The notes under the pieces were generated by a model. It was not told where the DNA came from. It saw only the letters and a list, made by a program, of their open reading frames with translations, and did no database searches. 64,000 nucleotides of DNA. Source: UJ101 sp965262705. GTDB lineage: Bacteria > Bacteroidota > Bacteroidia > Flavobacteriales > UJ101. Positions within the stretch are counted from its first letter, which is position 1. The number at the start of each line of letters is the position of its first letter. Positions 16,570-26,567 of the stretch are shown in pieces. The position numbers and the translations under genes were made by a program. The stretch is from positions 1,674,001 through 1,738,000 of the forward strand of contig OZ253556.1 in the NCBI GenBank assembly GCA_965262705.1, given 5' to 3'.

Positions 16570-18489
16570 TTATTTTACTTCCTCAAATTCTACATCCTCT
16601 ACATTATCGCTGCCTCCTTCCTTTTCAGTTTCATTTGGCTTGGTCTGCCCCTGCTCAGCGTTAGCAGTAGGATCCGCATTTTTTTCATTCATGGCAGCAT
16701 ACATTTCCTGCGAGGCATCATTCCATGCATTATTTACTTTTTCTGTTGCAGTTTCCATAGCGGCTGCATCTCCTGAACCATGCGCTTTTTTCAACTCTGC
16801 TAAAGCAGATTCAATTGCTTGTTTTTTATTTGCCGGTAATTTATCTCCGTAGTCTTTCAGGTTTTTCTCTGATTGAAAGATGGTAGTATCTGCAGCATTA
16901 ATTTTATCAATTTTCTCTTTGGCTTCTCGGTCTTTATCTGCATTCATTTCTGCCTCTTTTTTCATTTTTTCAATTTCTGAATCACTTAATCCAGAAGAAG
17001 CCTCAATTTTAATAGACTGCTCTTTACCCGTACCTTTGTCTTTTGCCGAAACATGCAGGATGCCGTTGGCGTCAATATCAAAGGTTACTTCGATTTGAGG
17101 CACACCGCGCGGTGCAGGCGGAATGTCTGTTAAATCAAATTTACCTATCTCCTTGTTATCATTATACATAGAACGTTCGCCCTGTGCTACACGAATAGAA
17201 ACCGCCGGTTGATTATCAGTAGCAGTTGAAAAAACTTCCGATTTCTTGGTAGGAATGGTTGTATTTGCTTCTATTAGTTTTGTAAACACACCCCCCATGG
17301 TTTCAATTCCAAGTGACAGCGGTGTTACATCTAATAATAGTACATCCTTTACGTCCCCGGTTAATACGCCTCCTTGTATAGCAGCACCTAATGCCACTAC
17401 TTCATCAGGGTTTACACCTTTTGAAGGTTTTTTACCAAAGAATTTTTCTACTTCCTCCTGAATTTTTGGAATACGTGTGGAGCCGCCTACTAAAATAATT
17501 TCATTTATTTCAGACTTTGATAATCCAGCATCCTTTAGTGCAGTTTCACAAGGAATCATAGAACGTCTTACTAAATCATCAGACAACTGCTCAAACCTAG
17601 CTCTTGTAAGGGTTTTTACCAAGTGTTTAGGTCCTGAAGATGTTGCCGTGATATATGGCAGGTTAATTTCGGTTTGGGGCGAAGAAGATAACTCTATTTT
17701 TGCTTTTTCAGCAGCTTCTTTTAGGCGTTGTAAAGCCATTGGATCTTTTCTTAAATCCATCTTTTCTTCCGCTTTAAATTCTTCTGCAAGCCAATTAATA
17801 ATCACCTCATCAAAGTCATCCCCTCCAAGATGTGTGTCTCCATTGGTAGACAATACTTCAAATACTCCATCGCCTAATTCAAGGATAGAAATATCAAAAG
17901 TACCTCCTCCTAAATCATAAACCGCTATTTTTTTATCCTCATTTGCTTTATCTAACCCGTAAGCTAAGGCTGCTGCTGTGGGTTCATTTACGATTCGTTC
18001 TACTTTTAATCCAGCAATTTCTCCTGCCTCTTTAGTCGCTTGACGTTGTGCATCGTTAAAGTAGGCTGGCACGGTAATAACCGCTGCGCTTACTTCCTGC
18101 CCAAGATAATCTTCGGCAGTCTTTTTCATTTTTTGTAACACCATAGCCGATATCTCCTGGGGCGTGTACAAACGTCCGTCAATATCCACACGGGGCGTAT
18201 TATTATCTCCTTTTACGACTTTATAAGGAACACGGTCAATTTCTTTACTCGATTCAGAAAATTTATTTCCCATAAAGCGCTTAGTCGAATAAATAGTTTT
18301 CTGTGCGTTCGTTACTGCCTGACGTTTTGCAGGGTCGCCTATTTTTCGCTCTCCTCCTTCAACAAAAGCTACAATAGAAGGGGTAGTCCTTTTTCCTTCT
18401 GAATTAGCAATGACGGTTGGTTCATTTCCTTCCATTACGGCAACACATGAATTAGTTGTTCCTAAGTCTATTCCTATTATTTTACTCAT
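16570..18489 (-). CDS. dnaK: Chaperone protein DnaK (Hsp70)
   Basis: A 639-residue Hsp70 of normal length. The N-terminus IGIDLGTTNSCVAVMEG is the ATP-binding phosphate-1 motif, followed by DLGGGTFDISILELGDG and the VGGSTRIPKIQE signature. The linker DVLLLDVTPLSLGIETMGG leads into the substrate-binding domain and helical lid, and the acidic tail ends DVEFEEVK, as in other bacterial DnaK proteins. It acts with DnaJ and GrpE in cytosolic protein folding and in heat-shock control. Neither partner is in this window, so the gene stands alone, with its own terminator and a 5' flank interrupted by a MITE about 100 bp upstream. Confidence 0.98.
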   Translation of the reverse strand: MSKIIGIDLGTTNSCVAVMEGNEPTVIANSEGKRTTPSIVAFVEGGERKIGDPAKRQAVTNAQKTIYSTKRFMGNKFSESSKEIDRVPYKVVKGDNNTPRVDIDGRLYTPQEISAMVLQKMKKTAEDYLGQEVSAAVITVPAYFNDAQRQATKEAGEIAGLKVERIVNEPTAAALAYGLDKANEDKKIAVYDLGGGTFDISILELGDGVFEVLSTNGDTHLGGDDFDEVIINWLAEEFKAEEKMDLRKDPMALQRLKEAAEKAKIELSSSPQTEINLPYITATSSGPKHLVKTLTRARFEQLSDDLVRRSMIPCETALKDAGLSKSEINEIILVGGSTRIPKIQEEVEKFFGKKPSKGVNPDEVVALGAAIQGGVLTGDVKDVLLLDVTPLSLGIETMGGVFTKLIEANTTIPTKKSEVFSTATDNQPAVSIRVAQGERSMYNDNKEIGKFDLTDIPPAPRGVPQIEVTFDIDANGILHVSAKDKGTGKEQSIKIEASSGLSDSEIEKMKKEAEMNADKDREAKEKIDKINAADTTIFQSEKNLKDYGDKLPANKKQAIESALAELKKAHGSGDAAAMETATEKVNNAWNDASQEMYAAMNEKNADPTANAEQGQTKPNETEKEGGSDNVEDVEFEEVK

Positions 18490-18587
18490 AATTATTTTAT
18501 TTCTAAATCCTTAGTGGATTATTTATTCTCAATGATTATGCCATGTAACTTTTAACTTATTTTGACAGTTTCTATGAATTTATATTA

Positions 18588-18753
18588 TGAGAACGCTGCA
18601 AAAAGCACGCTAACAAAAAAATGCAACGCCCGATAAAAATTAAACGCTGGAGCAACCTTTTGGTTGTGAGGACTTTAATTTTTTGAGAAGGAAGTGGTTT
18701 GAAGTTAGATGCTTTCTTTTTCATACTTTTTTGTGTGTTCTGCAACGGTCTCA
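18588..18753. mobile_element. MITE-like element, copy 2 (inverted relative to copy 1)
   Basis: Ends GAGAACGCTGCAAAAAG (two mismatches) and TGCAACGGTCTC; the interior is the family core in reverse orientation. The flanks carry a 5-bp direct repeat ATTAT on both sides, a likely target duplication. Located just upstream of dnaK. Confidence 0.85.
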
Positions 18754-18968
18754 TTATCTTTTTTTACTGACACAATATGCCATTTTGACAAAAGATGTTA
18801 AGTGGAAATACAAGACCGTTGCAAGGTAATGAAGGATTAGATATAAAATAAAGTGATACTTCGACTACGCTCAGCAAGCATCCTAATCAGCTATTTTATC
18901 TATAAAGTTAAGACCGTTGCAAAAAGTTTGAATGGGTTATATAATATTTGTTTTTTAGTTTTTTCATT
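18754..18968. other. Intergenic stretch with two isolated MITE ends
   Basis: Contains AAGACCGTTGCAA at 18812 and 18910 without matching right ends, plus a GACTACGCTCAGC motif at about 18860 that recurs inside or beside other elements (47595, 55365, 62790). No gene seen. Confidence 0.5.
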
Positions 18969-19206
18969 TCACTTTTTCTCTGATTGATAGCCCTTATCCC
19001 CTTTTAAGGGAATACCCGATGACAGGTCTGCAGACGCTAAAACCTCCTGTAAATTGCTCTCCTCGTTTACACTTACTTTCGTGGTTACTACTCCAAGTAC
19101 CAGACCTTCTTCATCGGTAACATAATGCTTTTTATACCCATAATAATACTTACCTCGCTTTTTTAACCAGGCGGCTTGTTTATCTACACTAGCCTTATCA
19201 TCTTTT
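18969..19206 (-). pseudogene. IS5-like transposase fragment
   Basis: About 75 residues of a DDE transposase: DKASVDKQAAWLKKRGKYYY, GYKKHYVTDEEGLVLGVVTT and IPLKGDKGYQS, the latter with the Asp expected in the DDE core. Both the N-terminal part and the C-terminal part are missing. Its right border abuts the truncated restriction gene at about 19206, so insertion or deletion by this element probably ended that gene. Not functional. Confidence 0.75.
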
Positions 19207-19901
19207 TTGAACAATCATAATGCTTTCTTTTAACTCTTTGAAAAGCTTAGTAAGTTCCTGCAACTCATTGGTAGAATTCCAATTTGGCTTTCTAAAACTT
19301 ACAGCATTAATTGTCTCTTTATTAATGCTCTTTAAAATTTTAACGAAGTGCTTTCTTTTTGGGTGTTCTAATAAATTTGAGTAATCAGTAAGTATTCTGT
19401 TTCGTATCTTAATTGCCTTATATAAATGATTATTTGTTCGGGTTTGCATTTCGGCTTCATATTTACCAATTAAAAAAGCACTTGAACGAATTTCTAAGCC
19501 ATCAATTGACTTTTTAACATATTTTGTAATCTCAGTATGGTCAATTTTACTTATATCATAGCCTAAATCTGAATTAAAATCTTCCTTTTTGAATATTAAT
19601 AAGTCAGGTCTTTTGACGATAGTATCTAATTCATTTTGAAATTCATTATAAAACTTATTAAACCCCTCTTCACCAGCAATTAAATCATCTGATTTCCCAT
19701 ATCTAACCGCCACATAATTTTTAGAAGTTTCATTAATTGCTCTTAAAATCAAATCCTCTGCCCAATTACCCTGTTCTTTGTTAGTAGTAAAATTTGAGGA
19801 CGCTTTTGTAGGAAAAGATTTTCTGTCTCTCGGCTCTGAAAAATCTATGATAGATTTGGTATTTGCTTTGCTAATTTTCTTATATCATCAAGGTGTGTCA
19901 T
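19207..19901 (-). pseudogene. AccI-like type II restriction endonuclease, frameshifted and truncated
   Basis: Reading the minus strand, an ATG at 19901 opens MTHLDDIRKLAKQIPNLS, then the frame changes near 19845 and continues IDFSEPRDRKSFPTKASSNF and EQGNWAEDLILRAINETSKN. The central part includes VAVRYGKSDDLIAGEEGFN, KRPDLLIFKKEDF and LEIRSSAFLIGKY, which I associate with the AccI family; the Asp and Glu in these segments could belong to a PD-(D/E)xK site. The frame ends at the IS5-like fragment, well short of an AccI-sized enzyme (roughly 360 residues). No matching methyltransferase is in the window. Family assignment is from memory and moderate. Confidence 0.55.
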
Positions 19902-20179
19902 ACTTATCTTTGTCAAATTATATTGACTACAAATTTAAAAGGAATAAGCAAAATACGCCTAATTGATTTCATATTTCTATCTTTTAAACCGTAAGCTATT
20001 ATGAGTCTAATACCTTTTCGATACTAATTCTTCATTCAAAACACAAACGCTATATACTTAAACGTTCACATACGGGTTTTTTTTATTGTAGGATCGGTAT
20101 AATCAATAAAACGAAATATGCACAATTTCCATTCGAAATTTACAAAAAAATCTTTTTAAATCTCCTTCGCCCAAAGAGG
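19902..20179. other. Non-coding stretch
   Basis: AT-rich, no convincing gene on either strand. It may hold the promoter of the dead restriction gene (reading left) and the 3' flank of the LRR remnant. Confidence 0.4.
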
Positions 20180-20368
20180 TCAATAATCCACCACCTCAGC
20201 GAAGTAATACAACCAGCCTTTGGCATCATACGCACTTTTCATCCCCGCAGGAATATGCAGCCTATCAGAAGATGATATATCAGAAAATACCATTGTTCCG
20301 CCTCGAATATCTATAATAGCAGCTGAATTAGTCCAGTGAACGGTAACCTCTTTTAAAGAACTACAATT
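20180..20368 (-). pseudogene. C-terminal remnant of a BspA-like leucine-rich-repeat protein
   Basis: About 60 residues, CSSLKEVTVHWTNSAAIID then RLHIPAGMKSAYDAKGWLYY, match the end of BspA-type LRR proteins, in which a final IPxGxKxxYxxAxGW segment closes the domain. The 5' side is cut exactly at a MITE end at 20369, so insertion of or recombination at that element removed the rest. Confidence 0.65.
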
Positions 20369-20576
20369 TGAGACCGTTGCAAAAAGCACTTTAGCAACGG
20401 CAAATCAGCTAAGCTAAATACCGGATCAACCTAATGGTTGGAGGATTTAACTCTCAGTAGCTTAGCCTGTCAAAGCTTTGAGATGGTTGTGAGGATTTTA
20501 ATTTTTTGAGAAGGGCGCCGTTTGAAGTTAGATGCTTTCTTTTTCATACTTTTTTATGTGTTATGCAACGGTCTCA
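20369..20576. mobile_element. MITE-like element, copy 3
   Basis: Ends TGAGACCGTTGCAAAAAGC and TGCAACGGTCTCA, inverted orientation, 208 bp. Flanks AATTT and AATGT could be a decayed 5-bp target duplication. An internal segment of about 40 bp (GGATTTAACTCTCAGTAGC...) is not shared by other copies. Confidence 0.85.
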
Positions 20577-20693
20577 ATGTTTTTTATGATTGAGATCTTT
20601 TTAATCCTCTAAGGATTCGTTTTTTACACTGTGTGTTGAGATGCTTGAACAAACTGTAACATTTTTTTAACAGTATTGTTTCATATTGTGTTA

Positions 20694-20701
20694 TACTTTT
20701 G
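20694..20701 (+). promoter_or_regulatory. Candidate -7 promoter element
   Basis: TACTTTTG fits TAnnTTTG, 75 bp upstream of the ATG of the Ig-like/HmuY pseudogene. No good TTTG is found at the expected -33 distance. Confidence 0.35.
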
Positions 20702-20775
20702 CTTTAAAGTATTATTTTAATTCATTCTAAAAATGAATTGAAGCGAATTTATTATCTCAATTAAATCACTGTACA

Positions 20776-22167
20776 ATGCACAAAAAAAATATTTCCTATC
20801 CTATTCGCAGGGATAACCTTAATGACAGGGATAATCAACTCTTGTAATAATGATGATGACCCAAAACCTAAATCAGGGAAATCAATCTTAAGATTGGAAA
20901 ATTACCCTTATAATTGAAAATTGGCGACAAGATTACGCTGAAAGCCAATGATAAAAACGAAGGAAAATTTACTTGGAAAACTACAGCCCCTAAGATAGCT
21001 ACCGTAGATGACAAAGGTACGATTACGGCAGTAGCTGCCGGTGAAGCCGAGGTTACAGCAAAAAGCAGCAGTGAACGAGGCAATATAGAGATAAGTTGGC
21101 AGGGAACAGTAAAGGAGCATTCGCTAGAGAAAGCGGCTCCCTCAACTAAAGCGGCAATGACTTCTGAGGGGGAATTGATGCTAAAGCTACAAGTGGGTCA
21201 GACCGCTTATATTAGTGTAGAAGTAGCGGGAGTTGAGGGTCAGGAAGTAACCTATTCAAGCAGCAACGAAAAAGTAGCTGCCGTAGATGATGAGGGGATG
21301 CTTACAGCGAATGATGTGGGAGAGGCTGAAATTAGAATCGCCGCTAAAAAGGAGGGGGTCAAACAAAAATTAAAAGTAATCGTGGGGGATGAAAAAGATG
21401 GAATCATTACCCGTTTAATGAAAAATTTTTATGCCCCTATTCTTCATGGTGAAGGTTCAGAAAAGTTGGAAAAACAATTAGACCCTGGTAATATAGATTA
21501 TTATACTAAATTTGATTTCTCCACTGGAAAAGAAGTTGAAAAGGACAGTCCCGATTGGTATATCGCCTTTGCCGGCACTTGTATTATTGTTAATGGCGGT
21601 CAAAAAAGTGCAAGTAACGAACCTGAACGCAAGGGAAATGCGGCAGCCGCTATTTTATCGGATACTACTTTTGAAGGAGTAACCGATGTAAAAGATGTGC
21701 AATGGAAGCAAGATACTTCAAATAATCATACCATTTTTGATGATCAAATGCTTGATACTAAAGGTTGGTGTTACTACGATATGGGTAAACATTTAATTCA
21801 TCCCATACCGGGAAGGATTCTGGTTTTTAGAACGCGGGATGGAAAGTATGCCAAGGTACAGATATTGAGTTTTTATAAAGGAATAGTAGACCAGGAAAAG
21901 ATCCCAGCGGGAAGTCATGATTTTAATTATTATGCGTTTAAATATGCATATAGTAAAACCTGAGGGACTAAGCTGGGATGGCAGTCAGGCAAAGAGGAGG
22001 GAAAAAAAGCTGAAACAACTGAGCCAACAAAAACTCCTAACCGAGCTTACAAAGAAGTAGTGGGCAACTTAATTAAAAATGGAGGATTTGAAGAGCCAAT
22101 AGACACATTGGACTGGAAATTTAATAAGGAGGTTAAAGTTACCAGCACTGATGCCCACAGTGGGTAG
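20776..22167 (+). pseudogene. Ig-like/HmuY lipoprotein gene, frameshifted and 3'-truncated
   Basis: The ATG at 20776 is followed by an A run whose length breaks the frame; the lipoprotein signal (ILFAGITLMTGIINSC) is in another frame. A second frame change falls near 20915. From there to 21963 the frame is open: two Ig-like (BIG_2) domains (TWKTTAPKIATVDDKGTITA; VTYSSSNEKVAAVDDEGMLT), then a HmuY-like domain (YTKFDFSTGKEVEKDSPDW, FAGTCIIVNGG, GRILVFRTRDGKYAKVQIL). After the stop at 21961 the same frame goes on with VVGNLIKNGGFEEPID and TSTDAHSG, matching the carbohydrate-binding-like domain of the protein at 41464. The gene ends at a junction near 22167. The broken signal peptide makes export of the open part unlikely. 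Confidence 0.75.
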
Positions 22168-22767
22168 AAAAGCAGACGTTTCTTTTCCAGCCGCTAATAA
22201 GTTTCGAGCACCTCGAGCATAAATAAACATTACTTTAGGTTTAAATTTGAAAGAGGTAAGGGGCTGAATATCTTTATCAATTTTATTAATCAACTCATCA
22301 GCTTTATTACTTTTTAAATCTTGCGCTAACTTTTTTATTAAAGTTTTGGCGCCTTCTATAGAGTAGCTGAGTGTATAATAATGCACAGGTATAGTTAAGT
22401 CGTCCAACTGATTTTTAATCTTTTCGGATAGCTCGGATTCAATAGCAAAGATTTCAGTAGGCTTCATTTCTAATAAGGCTTTTAAAGAAAGGGTCATAAC
22501 ATGGCCCAAATCAACGGCTTTCTCTTTTACCGTTTTGGGATAAACGCTCGTAACGTCCACACCCACTATTTGGCTTTGATGCCCTAAATTGCTCAAAATT
22601 TCGGTAAGCGTTCCATTTAAACTTACGATTCGCTCTGTTTTAACGTTCTTTTGTAAGCCCGATTCTTGATTTTGTAACATTGATTCTTGAGATGTTTTCT
22701 TGCTTTTACAAGAATTAAACATTATAAATAAGGTTGCTGTAAAGGTTAAATATTTTACTATTTTCAT
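22168..22767 (-). pseudogene. Haem ABC transporter substrate-binding lipoprotein (HmuT-like), 3'-truncated
   Basis: From the Met at 22767 the protein opens with MKIVKYLTFTATLFIMFNSC, a lipoprotein signal. It continues RIVSLNGTLTEILSNLGHQS and GVDVTSVYPKTVKEKAVDLG, the start of the periplasmic-binding fold of HmuT-like proteins, and reaches ARGARNLLAAGKETS. At about 22167 it runs into the reversed remains of the Ig-like/HmuY pseudogene, and the last 30 residues of the open frame are out-of-context sequence. About 90 residues are missing compared with a normal HmuT of roughly 290. The second lobe is therefore lost. The gene is divergent from the TonB receptor, as in typical haem loci. Confidence 0.7.
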
Positions 22768-22845
22768 TTTAAATTTATTTTTACTAATTATAAATAATGG
22801 CAAATGTAAATACCTTTAATTAAAAAAAAAGAAAATTAAATCATT

Positions 22846-22942
22846 TTATTTAGACAAACTAAAAATTATTTTGATTTTATTTGGTTAAGTTAATTAAGTA
22901 GTATAATTTTGCTAATTATATTTAGAATTAGTAAAAATCAAA
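22846..22942 (+). promoter_or_regulatory. Promoter region of the haem receptor, duplicated at 36049
   Basis: TTTG at 22880-22883 and TAATTTTG at 22904-22911, spaced 20 bp, match the Bacteroidota -33/-7 consensus. An inverted repeat CTAATT-8-AATTAG follows at about 22912-22931 and could be an operator, for example for an iron regulator (inference). Almost the same 95-bp sequence lies upstream of the lipoprotein gene at 36151. Confidence 0.65.
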
Positions 22943-25162
22943 ATGAAACTTCTTTCAAATCTCATTATAATCGTTTGTATGTTTTCCGGCGATGAACTTT
23001 TTGGGCAGAATCAACAAAAGGTAAATAAAATAGATAAAGTGGAGGTAATGGGCAGGCATAAAATTCACGTCATAAACGATACTTTATTTCAGGTCAATAC
23101 CATTAGCCGAGAAATGATAGATCAGATTGCAGGCAATACACTTGCCGATGTTTTAAATCAACATTTAAATATTACGATCGTTCCTAATGCAGCCACAGGA
23201 AGATCTACGATAAGCATGTTTGGGCTGAGCGGTGGTTATGTAAAGATTCTCGTAGATAATGTTCCTATGGTTAATGATAATGGATATGGAAATAATATTG
23301 ATGTTACACAGATCAATTTAGACGAGGTAGATCATATTGAAATTGCAGAAGGTTCAATGGGGGTATTATATGGAGATAATGCCGTTGCAGGCGTTATAAA
23401 CATCATTACCAAAAAAAGAGTACCGTTTGGACAGTTTGATATCTCAGCGGTGATGCAGGAGGAGGCTGTGGGAGGAGAATATAATTTAAAAAATACTAAG
23501 GGAAGGCATATTCAAGGGGTAAGCATAGCGCATAATATCAATGAACGGTGGTTTGTAAAAACGGGAATCTCAAGAAACGATTTTAAGGGTTTCTTCAATG
23601 ATTATAAGGGGAAGAATCATGTAGGTATTGAGGGCAAAAGTATAATAAGTGATGGGTTAAGGGGATATTTATGGAATCCTAAATCATCGCTTTCATCGTA
23701 TGGATTATTGGGTTATCGTAGAAAGAGATATGATATTTATTATAAGTATAATGCTTACCATGAAGACTTAATGTCTTATGGTCATATTATTAATACCCGC
23801 TATCAAAAGGATGCGTTGGGCGATTACATTAATGTTACAGCGAATGATGCAAATTATCTCACCAATCGTTTTGAGCATCAGCTGCAGTTAAACGGTTCTT
23901 TTAAAAATGAGACCCACTATCAGGTAATCGCTTCTTATTCCATGCAAAAGCGAAGATACAAACAGTTATTGTATAGTATAAATGACCGCAGAATACAAAA
24001 TACGCTAAAAGATATAACCAATCAATCCAGTAAATTATTTTTCTCTAAAGGGTTGCTGGACAATATTTTTCCAAAGAGTACATTTTTTAATTTAACTGCA
24101 GGATATGAGGTAGTTTCACAAAAAGGGTATGATATTATTGCCAGTGGAGCGTATGCTGATGAAGGTCACAAGGTGGTGGAAGAAGGGTTAAATAATTACG
24201 ATGTTTTTACGCAGGCTGATTTTCGTTTGAATAGGAAATTGCATTTTTATCCGGGCGTACGGCTAAATAATAACTCCAATTATGACGCTCATGTAATATG
24301 GGGCGGTACGATAGATTATCGCCCTGCAGATCAATTAGATATTAAGGCGGTGCTCGGCTCAGCGTATAAGACTCCTTCTTTCCGTCAGTTGTATTTTTAT
24401 ATGAAGGATGCCAATCATGACATTCAAGGAAATAAAGATTTAGATCCTGAAGACGGCATATCCATTATGCTGTCGGCTAGCAAAAAATTCACCTTGGGCA
24501 ACGGTAGGTTTAACCATTTAACTACAGATGTAAAGGGCTTTCATTTTAATATCAAAGACAGGATTGACCTGATAACTACAAGCGATAAGAGTGGAAGTAG
24601 TGACGTATTCCGATACAAAAACATCAATAATTACAAAGTTTTGGGTGTATCCTTAGAAAATCAGTTGAATTATAACAATATAAATTTTGGGTTTGGAATA
24701 AATTATACCGGCATTGCACAGTCGCTCTACAGAAATGATTCTGCAAAGGATCGTAGTGATGATTCTGCCGATGCGCAGCAGGATATAAGCAATGATTATT
24801 TTTTCACGCTGAATTTAAATGCCTTTGTTGATTATTTTATCCCCTTTATAGATTCTTCCATTGCGGCGCAATATAAATATAACGGCAGGGTTCAGCAATA
24901 TATTTCACTGGGTATAGGGGAAGAGGAGGGTAAATATGAGAAAGGCGAGCAGGATGCCTATCAGTGGTTAGACTTAAGTGTAAGAAAGGATTTTTTTAAC
25001 CATGCTTTAGAAGTGACTGCAGGGGCACGCAATCTTTTCGATGTAATTCGTGTAGATACCCAGCTGGCAAAGGGCGGGGCACACAGCCCCGACCCTACAA
25101 GCATCTTATTGGGATATGGCCGGTCGTATTTTGTTAAACTAAAATATCATCTTAATTTTTAA
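22943..25162 (+). CDS. TonB-dependent outer-membrane receptor, probably for haem
   Basis: A 739-residue receptor with signal peptide (MKLLSNLIIIVCMFSGDELF) and no carboxypeptidase-like extension. The plug spans about residues 32-160, with GNTLADVLNQHLNITIVPNA, VKILVDNVPMVNDNGYGNN and VLYGDNAVAGVINIITKK. The barrel follows and ends YGRSYFVKLKYHLNF with the terminal Phe usual for outer-membrane barrels. The plug type is that of haem/siderophore receptors. Substrate is inferred from neighbours: a HmuT-like gene upstream on the other strand and HmuY 21 bp downstream. HmuY delivers haem to HmuR in Porphyromonas; the same pairing is likely here. Confidence 0.88.
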   Translation: MKLLSNLIIIVCMFSGDELFGQNQQKVNKIDKVEVMGRHKIHVINDTLFQVNTISREMIDQIAGNTLADVLNQHLNITIVPNAATGRSTISMFGLSGGYVKILVDNVPMVNDNGYGNNIDVTQINLDEVDHIEIAEGSMGVLYGDNAVAGVINIITKKRVPFGQFDISAVMQEEAVGGEYNLKNTKGRHIQGVSIAHNINERWFVKTGISRNDFKGFFNDYKGKNHVGIEGKSIISDGLRGYLWNPKSSLSSYGLLGYRRKRYDIYYKYNAYHEDLMSYGHIINTRYQKDALGDYINVTANDANYLTNRFEHQLQLNGSFKNETHYQVIASYSMQKRRYKQLLYSINDRRIQNTLKDITNQSSKLFFSKGLLDNIFPKSTFFNLTAGYEVVSQKGYDIIASGAYADEGHKVVEEGLNNYDVFTQADFRLNRKLHFYPGVRLNNNSNYDAHVIWGGTIDYRPADQLDIKAVLGSAYKTPSFRQLYFYMKDANHDIQGNKDLDPEDGISIMLSASKKFTLGNGRFNHLTTDVKGFHFNIKDRIDLITTSDKSGSSDVFRYKNINNYKVLGVSLENQLNYNNINFGFGINYTGIAQSLYRNDSAKDRSDDSADAQQDISNDYFFTLNLNAFVDYFIPFIDSSIAAQYKYNGRVQQYISLGIGEEEGKYEKGEQDAYQWLDLSVRKDFFNHALEVTAGARNLFDVIRVDTQLAKGGAHSPDPTSILLGYGRSYFVKLKYHLNF

Positions 25163-25183
25163 CTATATAAATATCAAACTATC

Positions 25184-26521
25184 ATGAAAAATATTATATA
25201 CTATTTATACGTTTTATTATTCACTTTTCTCATTAAAGGCTGCACGGGGGATGAGGGGGGGATTCCAGAAGAACTTATAAGGCCTAAGATTAAAAAAGGT
25301 GAAGCGGAGACTTCAACCGCTTCTAAAGGGGGCGTTATTAATGTGGATCTGGGAGGATTCCATGAACCCAACTCTGTATATATTGACCTTTCCACCGGCA
25401 AAACCACAAGCGTACGGCGCGATGCCTGGCAACTCGGTTTTTATAATGGTGCAGAGAACCGCGTATTTTTAAATGCCTCTGTGTTAGTAACCGCCGCTAA
25501 GACTGAATTTATTGATATCAGTAAAGTCTCAAGTAAGAGTACCTTTTCAAAACCCTGGCGTGTAAGAAAACTAGAAAGTATGACCACCTTAAAAACCAAA
25601 TATATGGATATTCACGATATAGGAGAACTTATTGGTACAGACATAATGAAAAGAGGAAAAAAAAGAAAACGTGAAGGCTGTTTAACCTTAGGATATCAAA
25701 TGTGTGGAGATATTGATAAGGGAATTTCATTTACCGATAGTAAGCAGGGCACGCTGGATGGAACTGCCCTGGGCGAAATTGCCGCAGACGCTTCTTCAGC
25801 GAAGGTATTTATTATATCCGCGGGCAGTAAAATTCCATCAGGAGACGCCGGTAAATTTAAAGGAGGCATCGCGACGACTATGAAAGACACAGAAGGGGGA
25901 GATAAAGGATTTTATAAAATAAAGGTCTTTATGCAGGATGCGCAGCATTACGTTATTCAGTATGCCCAGTTAGACGAAACAAAGCATAAAGAAGCCATTA
26001 TAGCTAAAGATGACAACTATAATCTGACTTTTTTTAGCCTTTTGGAAGGAAAGACGGTAACGGCAGCACCGCCCAAAACCGATTTTGATATTAATTTTGC
26101 CGGCGTTTTTAGTTTTTACGGCGTTGAGGTCTTTCCTGGTGACGACAGAAAATATGAAGCAGGCATTACTTATTCTGATTATGCCTTGATCAATAATTTG
26201 GGCGGAACAGGGGCTTATGCGTTATTCCATATGAAATACGTAGGTTATAAATCAGGTTCTGCAGAATACAAACATACGGATGAACCGGCTTTTGAGGATT
26301 TTACCAAAGCCAGCGTAGAGGAAAACCGCTTTATTTACGATGACCAGACAGTGATTGACAGCAAGTGGAGAAGGCCTTTTCCGCCCCGCGAATTAATCCC
26401 TGGCGTGTATTTTATTATAAAAGACTTTGAGGGAAACATCTATAAACTGAAGTTTACGGCTTATTTGAGTGAATCCAAAGAACGCGGGCATCTGCAGTTT
26501 GAATATAAATTATTAAAATAA
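25184..26521 (+). CDS. hmuY: HmuY-family haem-binding lipoprotein
   Basis: A 445-residue lipoprotein with signal MKNIIYYLYVLLFTFLIKGC. The mature part has the HmuY pattern: GGVINVDLGGFHEPNSVYID, RRDAWQLGFYNGAENRVFLN, ASVLVTAAKTEF, then FYKIKVFMQDAQHYVIQYAQ and FEGNIYKLKFTAYL near the end. Known role of the family: a haem-carrying lipoprotein that takes haem from host proteins and hands it to a TonB receptor. It lies 21 bp downstream of the receptor and is probably cotranscribed. It is longer than Porphyromonas HmuY (about 216 residues), with an inserted middle region. I cannot assign the haem ligands by eye. Confidence 0.85.
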   Translation: MKNIIYYLYVLLFTFLIKGCTGDEGGIPEELIRPKIKKGEAETSTASKGGVINVDLGGFHEPNSVYIDLSTGKTTSVRRDAWQLGFYNGAENRVFLNASVLVTAAKTEFIDISKVSSKSTFSKPWRVRKLESMTTLKTKYMDIHDIGELIGTDIMKRGKKRKREGCLTLGYQMCGDIDKGISFTDSKQGTLDGTALGEIAADASSAKVFIISAGSKIPSGDAGKFKGGIATTMKDTEGGDKGFYKIKVFMQDAQHYVIQYAQLDETKHKEAIIAKDDNYNLTFFSLLEGKTVTAAPPKTDFDINFAGVFSFYGVEVFPGDDRKYEAGITYSDYALINNLGGTGAYALFHMKYVGYKSGSAEYKHTDEPAFEDFTKASVEENRFIYDDQTVIDSKWRRPFPPRELIPGVYFIIKDFEGNIYKLKFTAYLSESKERGHLQFEYKLLK

Positions 26522-26567
26522 CCTATACTTATTTATTCATTATATAAAGATGATTTAATTGAAAAGC

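Noticed and set aside
19778..19966. Plus-strand open frame opposite the start of the restriction pseudogene
   Set aside because: It overlaps the minus-strand coding frames, and its composition gives no support for an independent gene.
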